From an uncultured Bacteroidales bacterium (GTDB lineage Bacteria > Bacteroidota > Bacteroidia > Bacteroidales > Bacteroidaceae): DNA of 37,785 nucleotides. Under the pieces are notes generated by a model. The model was not told where the DNA came from and made no database searches. It saw nothing but the letters and a program-made list of their open reading frames with translations. Within the stretch, counting starts at the first letter, position 1. Every line of letters starts with the position of its first letter. The stretch spans positions 1-37,785 of the forward strand of contig CACYMI010000019.1 in assembly GCA_902775385.1 (NCBI GenBank). The letters are read 5' to 3'. Positions 33,201 through 37,785 of the stretch are shown here, in pieces. The position numbers and the translations under genes were made by a program.

Positions 33201-34634
33201 GTGAAAGACAGAAAGACAGATATAAAAGCCTACCTTGACGCCGATGAGAAGAAGGATCTGCTGAGGCTGTTAACGGCAGGATCGGTTGATGACGGGAAGT
33301 CAACCCTCATAGGCCGGCTCCTTTTCGATAGCAAAAAACTGTATGAGGACCAACTACAGGCGCTGGAGCGCGACTCCAGGCGTGTGGGTAATGCCGGAGC
33401 GGGACAGATAGACTATGCCCTGCTGCTGGACGGCTTGAAGGCCGAACGCGAGGAGGGTATCACTATTGATGTGGCCTACCGTTATTTCTCCACCAACCAG
33501 CGTAAGTTCATCATCGCCGACACACCGGGACACGAGCAGTACACCCGTAATATGATTACCGGCGGCAGCACTGCCAACCTGGCCATTATTCTGGTAGATG
33601 CCCGTACGGGTATTATCACTCAGACACGCCGTCATACATTCCTGGTATCATTGCTTGGCATCAGGCATATTGTATTGGCTGTCAATAAGATGGATCTCGT
33701 AGGCTTCTCAGAGGAGGTCTTTACGAAAATCAGGAACGAGTACCTGGCATTGACGACCCGGCTGGGGATAGAGGATGTGACATGCATCCCCCTCTCAGCC
33801 CTCGAGGGAGACAATGTGGTAGAGAAGAGTAACCGCACCCCCTGGTATGAGGGTATCTCCTTGCTCCAGTTCCTTGAGACCGTACCGATTGACCGTGACC
33901 GCAATATGGATGATTTCCGCTTCCCCGTTCAGTATGTGCTGCGTCCGAACCTTGATTTCCGGGGCTTCTGCGGAAAGGTCGCAAGCGGCGTTATCCGTAA
34001 GGGTGACGAGGTAATGGCCCTGCCCAGTATGAAGAGAAGCCGCGTGAAGAGTATTGTGACTTATGAGGGTGAATTGGATTATGCCTTTTGTCCTCAGAGT
34101 ATAACCGTCACCCTTGAGGACGAGATTGATATCAGCCGTGGTGAGATGATTGTGCGTCCGGACAATGTGCCCAATGTAGGACGGTACTTCCAGACCATGC
34201 TGGTATGGATGGATGAGGAGCCCATGGACCGTGGCAAGCAGTTCTTCCTGAAACATAATACCAATACCACCCGTGCCACAGTGGATGAGATTCTTTATCG
34301 GGTAGATGTCAATACGATGGAACAGTTGCCGGGTGAGGATTTTAAGTTGAACGAGATAGGCTGTGTACGTATCACCACCGCCAAGACACTCTTCTTTGAC
34401 GCCTATAGTCAGAACAAGGCCACAGGTGCCTTTATCCTTATCGACCCCATCACCAATAACACATCGGCCGTAGGCATGATTATCCGTCCGCTTGTGATGG
34501 AGGATATCAGCCAAGCCGATGTCCCCACATTGGATCTGAGGAAGCTGGGGATAGGAGAGGAAAGCTATGAGGCAATCATGAAAGCCGTCAGGGAACTCGG
34601 CCGTCAGGGAATAGAAGTAAAGGTTGTCAGGTAA
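33201..34634 (+). CDS. cysN: Sulfate adenylyltransferase subunit 1 (GTPase)
   Basis: The GTPase subunit that drives ATP sulfurylase, 477 residues. G motifs: GSVDDGKST (27-35), the switch [10 protein letters not shown] (87-96), DTPGH (108-112 by count) and NKMD (162-165). It has the elongation-factor-like beta-barrels after about residue 225. No APS kinase domain is fused at the C-terminus, consistent with the separate cysC. The start is GTG. It directly follows cysD and precedes the sulfotransferase by 27 bases. Confidence 0.96.
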   Translation: MKDRKTDIKAYLDADEKKDLLRLLTAGSVDDGKSTLIGRLLFDSKKLYEDQLQALERDSRRVGNAGAGQIDYALLLDGLKAEREEGITIDVAYRYFSTNQRKFIIADTPGHEQYTRNMITGGSTANLAIILVDARTGIITQTRRHTFLVSLLGIRHIVLAVNKMDLVGFSEEVFTKIRNEYLALTTRLGIEDVTCIPLSALEGDNVVEKSNRTPWYEGISLLQFLETVPIDRDRNMDDFRFPVQYVLRPNLDFRGFCGKVASGVIRKGDEVMALPSMKRSRVKSIVTYEGELDYAFCPQSITVTLEDEIDISRGEMIVRPDNVPNVGRYFQTMLVWMDEEPMDRGKQFFLKHNTNTTRATVDEILYRVDVNTMEQLPGEDFKLNEIGCVRITTAKTLFFDAYSQNKATGAFILIDPITNNTSAVGMIIRPLVMEDISQADVPTLDLRKLGIGEESYEAIMKAVRELGRQGIEVKVVR

Positions 34635-34661
34635 AAGCCGGGTTGTAAATAATAAACAGAA

Positions 34662-35783
34662 ATGGGACTGCTTAAATTCTCAAAACTACCTGCCAATACC
34701 CTGGTAGGCGCAGACTGGAAAACTTTCAGGTCCGTAGTCAGCGGCCGCTATGTGGCACCCGACAAACGCGTAAAATATACCTTTACCAAATGTGTGTGCC
34801 GGCTGCTGAGCATCTTTGTCCCCTTGCAGGAACGCAGGTACAGGAAACTCCTGGCCGACAAACCGCTACAGCATGATCCCGTGTTTATTCTGGGTCATTG
34901 GCGCAGTGGCACGACATATGTCCATAACATCTTTGCCCATGACCCCAGATTCGGATACACCACAACGTACCAGACCGTTTTCCCCCACTATATGATGGCC
35001 ATGCAATGGCTCCTGAAACCCTTCGCCAGACTCCTGATGCCCAACCATCGCCCTACTGACAGGATGGAACTGAAACCCGATATGCCTCAGGAGGAGGAGT
35101 TTGCCCTGCTGAACACATGCCCCGTATCATATTACCAGTTCTGGTTCTATCCCCGGAACATGAAGGAGTATTGTGACCGCTTCCTGACCATGAGACAGGC
35201 CACAGAGGAGGAAATCGCCGACTTCAAGGAAAAGTTCATGAAACTGGTAAAGATAAGCATGTGGAACACCCGGCCGGGAATCAGGGACGCACAGTACCTT
35301 AGCAAGAATCCGCCGCATACCGGAAAGGTAAAGACGCTGGTCGAGATGTTTCCCAACGCCAAGTTCATATATCTTATCAGAAACCCCTACACGGTATTCG
35401 AGAGCAGCCGTTCCTTCTTCACCCAGACCATAGCCCCGCTGCAGTTCAACGCCATATCGCCAGAGGAGATGGAACAGAATATCCTCTACGCCTATAGGGA
35501 ACTGTATGATGTCTATCAGCAGCAGAGAAAATATATTCCTGAGGGGAATCTCTTCGAGGTAAAGTTCGAGGACTTCGAAGAGAATCCCCTGGAGACCACT
35601 CAGCGCATCTACCGTCAGCTCAATATTCCCGGTTGGGAGGAGGCCCGTCCGGCTATTGAAGCCTATATAGGCGGGAAGAAGGGATACCGTAAGAATCAAT
35701 ACCGGTATGATCCCCGAACCGTCAGTATGGTAAACGGCGCGTGGGGAGACATTCTTGACGCCTGGGGTTACGAGCGGTTGTGA
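34662..35783 (+). CDS. PAPS-dependent sulfotransferase (Sulfotransfer_3-like)
   Basis: A 373-residue sulfotransferase. The 5'-phosphosulfate loop is FILGHWRSGTTYVHN (75-89), with Arg81 and the S-G-T-T turn. The 3'-phosphate site is FIYLIRNPYTVFESS (235-249), with Arg240 and Ser248. The family transfers a sulfuryl group to hydroxyls on lipids, sterols or glycans. The acceptor cannot be read from sequence. It is the last gene of the permease-cysC-cysD-cysN operon, so PAPS is made for it. Related clusters in Bacteroides are reported to sulfate steroids (from memory), making sterol or bile acid sulfation the leading hypothesis. No transmembrane helix is clear. Confidence 0.9.
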   Translation: MGLLKFSKLPANTLVGADWKTFRSVVSGRYVAPDKRVKYTFTKCVCRLLSIFVPLQERRYRKLLADKPLQHDPVFILGHWRSGTTYVHNIFAHDPRFGYTTTYQTVFPHYMMAMQWLLKPFARLLMPNHRPTDRMELKPDMPQEEEFALLNTCPVSYYQFWFYPRNMKEYCDRFLTMRQATEEEIADFKEKFMKLVKISMWNTRPGIRDAQYLSKNPPHTGKVKTLVEMFPNAKFIYLIRNPYTVFESSRSFFTQTIAPLQFNAISPEEMEQNILYAYRELYDVYQQQRKYIPEGNLFEVKFEDFEENPLETTQRIYRQLNIPGWEEARPAIEAYIGGKKGYRKNQYRYDPRTVSMVNGAWGDILDAWGYERL

Positions 35784-35873
35784 CAATCCGGCTTTCCGCA
35801 GTCGGGAATCATCAGATTTTTCTCATGTAAGTTGAAGAAAATCATTATTTTCCGAAAAATATAGGGCCTAAAT
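35784..35873. other. Short intergenic gap after the sulfation operon
   Basis: About 90 bases without a gene. I see no strong hairpin with a T run, so the end of the sulfation transcript is unclear. Confidence 0.3.
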
Positions 35874-35904
35874 TTTGGGAAAGTGAAATCTTTGTGTAAC
35901 TTTG
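35874..35904 (+). promoter_or_regulatory. Promoter for the HU-type gene
   Basis: TTTG (35874-35877), a 19-base spacer and TAACTTTG (35897-35904) match the consensus, about 50 bases before the start at 35955. Confidence 0.65.
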
Positions 35905-35954
35905 TGGTCGTTTTTCGTACACCCACCAAGTTTACAATAAAAAAATAATATAAA

Positions 35955-36236
35955 ATGACCAAAATTGAATTAGTGAAGATTGTGTCGCAGAAGACTGGTA
36001 TCGACCAGCTTACTGTGCTGGCAGCTGTTGAGGGCATCGTAGATACCATCAAGCAGTCTTTGGTAGAAAAGGAGAATGTGTATATCCGCGGTTGGGGAAC
36101 CTGGACATTGAAGCACCGGGCTCAGAAAACCGCCCGTAATATATCCAAGAACACCACTCTGGTTATCGAGGCTCATGACATTCCTTACTTCAAGCCCTGT
36201 AAGGAGTTTATGGACAGTGTTGCCGCATCCAAGTGA
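35955..36236 (+). CDS. HU/IHF family DNA-binding protein
   Basis: A 93-residue histone-like protein that bends and compacts DNA. It has the N-terminal helices (KIELVKIVSQKTGIDQLTVLAAVEGIVDTIKQSL) and the beta-arm region (VYIRGWGTWTLKHRAQKTARNISKNTTLVIEAHDIPYFKPCKEF). The usual GFG-F segment is GWGTWTLKHR here, a pattern of Bacteroidota HU-like proteins. HU versus IHF cannot be decided. It has its own promoter and terminator, so it is a single-gene transcript. Confidence 0.93.
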   Translation: MTKIELVKIVSQKTGIDQLTVLAAVEGIVDTIKQSLVEKENVYIRGWGTWTLKHRAQKTARNISKNTTLVIEAHDIPYFKPCKEFMDSVAASK

Positions 36237-36262
36237 TACATTATTGAAGAAAAAAATACATG

Positions 36263-36304
36263 ACGGGGAAATGGAGCTTCTGGCTTTAGCTCCCCGTTTT
36301 TTTG
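36263..36304 (+). terminator. Terminator after the HU-type gene
   Basis: ACGGGGA (36263-36269) pairs with TCCCCGT (36291-36297), with further AGC/GCT pairing inside, followed by a run of T. It lies 27 bases past the stop codon. Confidence 0.85.
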
Positions 36305-36315
36305 GTTTGTAACTA

Positions 36316-36347
36316 TTAGCGGTAAGCGCTTAGTGGTTAGCGGCAAG
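36316..36347. repeat. Imperfect direct repeat upstream of the GH92 gene
   Basis: TTAGCGGTAAG (36316-36326) and TTAGCGGCAAG (36337-36347) differ by one base, separated by 10 bases that include another TTAG. They could be a regulator site for the GH92 gene, but the motif looks like simple-sequence intergenic repeat. Confidence 0.4.
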
Positions 36348-36406
36348 ATAAATAAAGAAACAAATTGAAGCACAGCTTCCGAAACTTAAATTATTATAGA
36401 GAACAT

Positions 36407-37785
36407 ATGAAATTCTTTTCCCGTATTGCGGCATTTTCCCTGCTCATGATGACCATGCAGGTCAATGCCCAGAAATCAGTTCTTGAGTATGTCAATCCTA
36501 TCATCGGAACCAATGGAATGGGACACACCTTCCCCGGTGCCTGCTCACCCTTCGGCATCGTACAGCTGAGTCCCGAAACCGACACCATCCCCCATAACGT
36601 AAACGGCCGTTACCAGGGCAAGGTTTACGAGTACTGTGCAGGCTATCAGCACCGCGACAAAACGATAGTAGGCTTCAGCCATACCCATCTGAGCGGTACA
36701 GGTCATTCAGATTTAGGAGACATCCTTATCATGCCCACTACCGGCAAGATTCAGACCAACCCCGGTACGGCCGACAATCCTGACGCCGGGTACCGTTCAC
36801 GCTTCTCGCATGATACGGAAAAGTGTACGGCAGGTTACTACGAGGTCGAACTGGCCGACTACAATGTACTGGCACAGCTTACCGCCACGCAGCGCGTAGG
36901 TGTTCACCAATATACCTTCCCCGATGCCGAGGGACAGATTATCCTGGACCTGGGAAGCGGCATCTATAATTATGAGGGCAAGACGCTGTGGACATACCTG
37001 CGTGTTGAGGACGAGACCACGCTGACAGGTTACCGTATTACCAGCGGCTGGGCCCGTCAGAACTACACCTACTTCGCCATCAAGTTGTCAGAACCCATCA
37101 GCGAGTGGGGATATAACAACAGTCAGCGCATGCTTTACAACGGCTTCTGGCGCAAGATGGATATTCAGCATAACTTCCCGGACATGGCAGGCAAGGAGAT
37201 TGTCGGCTATTTCAAGTTCAGACTGCCCGAAAGCAGAAAACTTACCATCAAGGTAGCCCTCTCCCCCGTCAGCATGAGCGGCGCCCTTGCCAACCTGGAG
37301 GCCGAGACCAAGGGAAAGACCTTCGACCAGATCCGTCAGGAGACTGCCCGCAAGTGGGAGAAAGAGCTCCGCACCGTGGATATCGAGGGAACCGAAGACC
37401 AGAAGACCCTCTTCTACACCTCCATGTATCACACCATGATCAACCCCTCGGTATATATGGACGTTGACGGCCGTTATCGCGGTAATGACATGGAGATTCA
37501 CAAGGCCGACGGCTTTACCAATTATACCGTCTTCTCCCTATGGGATACCTACAGGGCAGAGCATCCTCTGCTCAACCTGCTCAAACCCCGACAGGGCGCG
37601 GATATGGCACAGAGCATGATAGCCATCCAGCAGCAGAGCGCCCTGCACCTGCTGCCCATCTGGTATCTGATGGCCAACGAAGGCTGGTGCATGAGCGGCT
37701 ACCATGCCGTCTCCGTTCTCTCGGATGTCGCCAAGAAGCTGGGTGTCAAGGACAGAAATGCCATGCTTGAGGCCATGAAGGCAAC
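36407..37785 (+). CDS. GH92 alpha-mannosidase, 5' part (runs off the window)
   Basis: The first 459 codons of a secreted GH92 family exo-alpha-mannosidase; the gene continues past the window. The signal peptide (MKFFSRIAAFSLLMMTMQVNAQ) precedes the family start VNPIIGTNGMGHTFPGACSPFG and GFSHTHLSGTGHSDLGD. The helical core begins near residue 340 (KTLFYTSMYHTMINP, WDTYRAEHPLLNLL). GH92 enzymes are calcium-dependent and trim alpha-mannose from N-glycans or yeast mannan. It was not seen as a complete frame because the stop lies outside. Start chosen at 36407, with a purine-rich ATAGAGAAC stretch upstream; no clear -7 box is seen. Confidence 0.93.
   Translation, partial: MKFFSRIAAFSLLMMTMQVNAQKSVLEYVNPIIGTNGMGHTFPGACSPFGIVQLSPETDTIPHNVNGRYQGKVYEYCAGYQHRDKTIVGFSHTHLSGTGHSDLGDILIMPTTGKIQTNPGTADNPDAGYRSRFSHDTEKCTAGYYEVELADYNVLAQLTATQRVGVHQYTFPDAEGQIILDLGSGIYNYEGKTLWTYLRVEDETTLTGYRITSGWARQNYTYFAIKLSEPISEWGYNNSQRMLYNGFWRKMDIQHNFPDMAGKEIVGYFKFRLPESRKLTIKVALSPVSMSGALANLEAETKGKTFDQIRQETARKWEKELRTVDIEGTEDQKTLFYTSMYHTMINPSVYMDVDGRYRGNDMEIHKADGFTNYTVFSLWDTYRAEHPLLNLLKPRQGADMAQSMIAIQQQSALHLLPIWYLMANEGWCMSGYHAVSVLSDVAKKLGVKDRNAMLEAMKA

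Noticed and set aside
36316..36347. CRISPR-like repeat pair
   Set aside because: Only two 11-base imperfect copies with 10 bases between them, no array and no cas genes.
1..37785. Mobile elements, tRNA or rRNA genes
   Set aside because: No transposase, integrase or phage protein among the frames, no inverted-repeat-bounded element, and no cloverleaf or rRNA sequence recognised by eye.

Overview
The window looks like a chromosomal segment of a Bacteroidales bacterium, most likely Prevotellaceae (Prevotella or Segatella-like). The evidence is the set of Bacteroidota protein families (DUF3078, DUF4837, DUF4965 'glutaminase', GH109, GH92, S9 lipoprotein peptidase, LptE-type lipoprotein), the block rlmN-DUF4837-pdxA-like-sigma54 regulator-lptE-secG, and many TAnnTTTG -7 boxes with a TTTG or TTG element about 20 bases upstream. 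I see no rRNA, tRNA, insertion sequence, phage gene or CRISPR array. It reads as core chromosome with some accessory carbohydrate and sulfation genes.

Layout. 1-616 has no convincing protein gene but holds repeats, hairpins, a candidate small RNA and a bidirectional terminator. 617-6478 (minus) carries an MFS transporter, an S9 peptidase lipoprotein and yidC. 6600-8556 (plus) carries a DUF3078 protein and engB. 8557-8767 holds a second candidate small RNA and an 18-bp perfect palindrome. 8768-15465 is one tightly packed minus-strand operon: rlmN, DUF4837 lipoprotein, a degenerate PdxA homologue, a sigma54-type activator, lptE, a TPR-like protein, secG and a BadF/GlcNAc-kinase-type ATPase. 15626-19372 (plus) has a secreted GH109-like oxidoreductase/glycosidase, 5-formyltetrahydrofolate cyclo-ligase and a FadL-type porin. 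19457-22816 (minus) is an operon of a DUF1295 membrane protein, a broken GH18-ThuA fusion and a second ThuA protein. 23008-26474 (plus) pairs an aldo/keto reductase with a DUF4965 protein. carB follows behind a promoter, a 10-codon leader frame and an intrinsic terminator. 30021-35783 is a sulfation operon: SLC13-type permease, cysC, cysD, cysN and sulfotransferase. An HU/IHF-type gene and the 5' part of a GH92 alpha-mannosidase close the window.

How the genes work together. The sulfation operon would import sulfate, activate it to APS (CysDN), phosphorylate it to PAPS (CysC) and transfer the sulfuryl group to an unknown acceptor. No reductive genes (cysH, cysI/J) are present here, so the operon is built for sulfation rather than cysteine synthesis. 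The 8.8-15.5 kb operon mixes envelope biogenesis (LptE, SecG) with rRNA methylation and a regulator. GH109, GH18-ThuA, DUF4965 and GH92 indicate host or dietary glycan use.

The most interesting points are the sulfation operon, the PdxA homologue without visible catalytic motifs, the attenuator-like carB leader, the GAFTNA variant in the sigma54 activator, the GH18-ThuA frame break, and two small-RNA candidates sharing a motif in opposite orientation.
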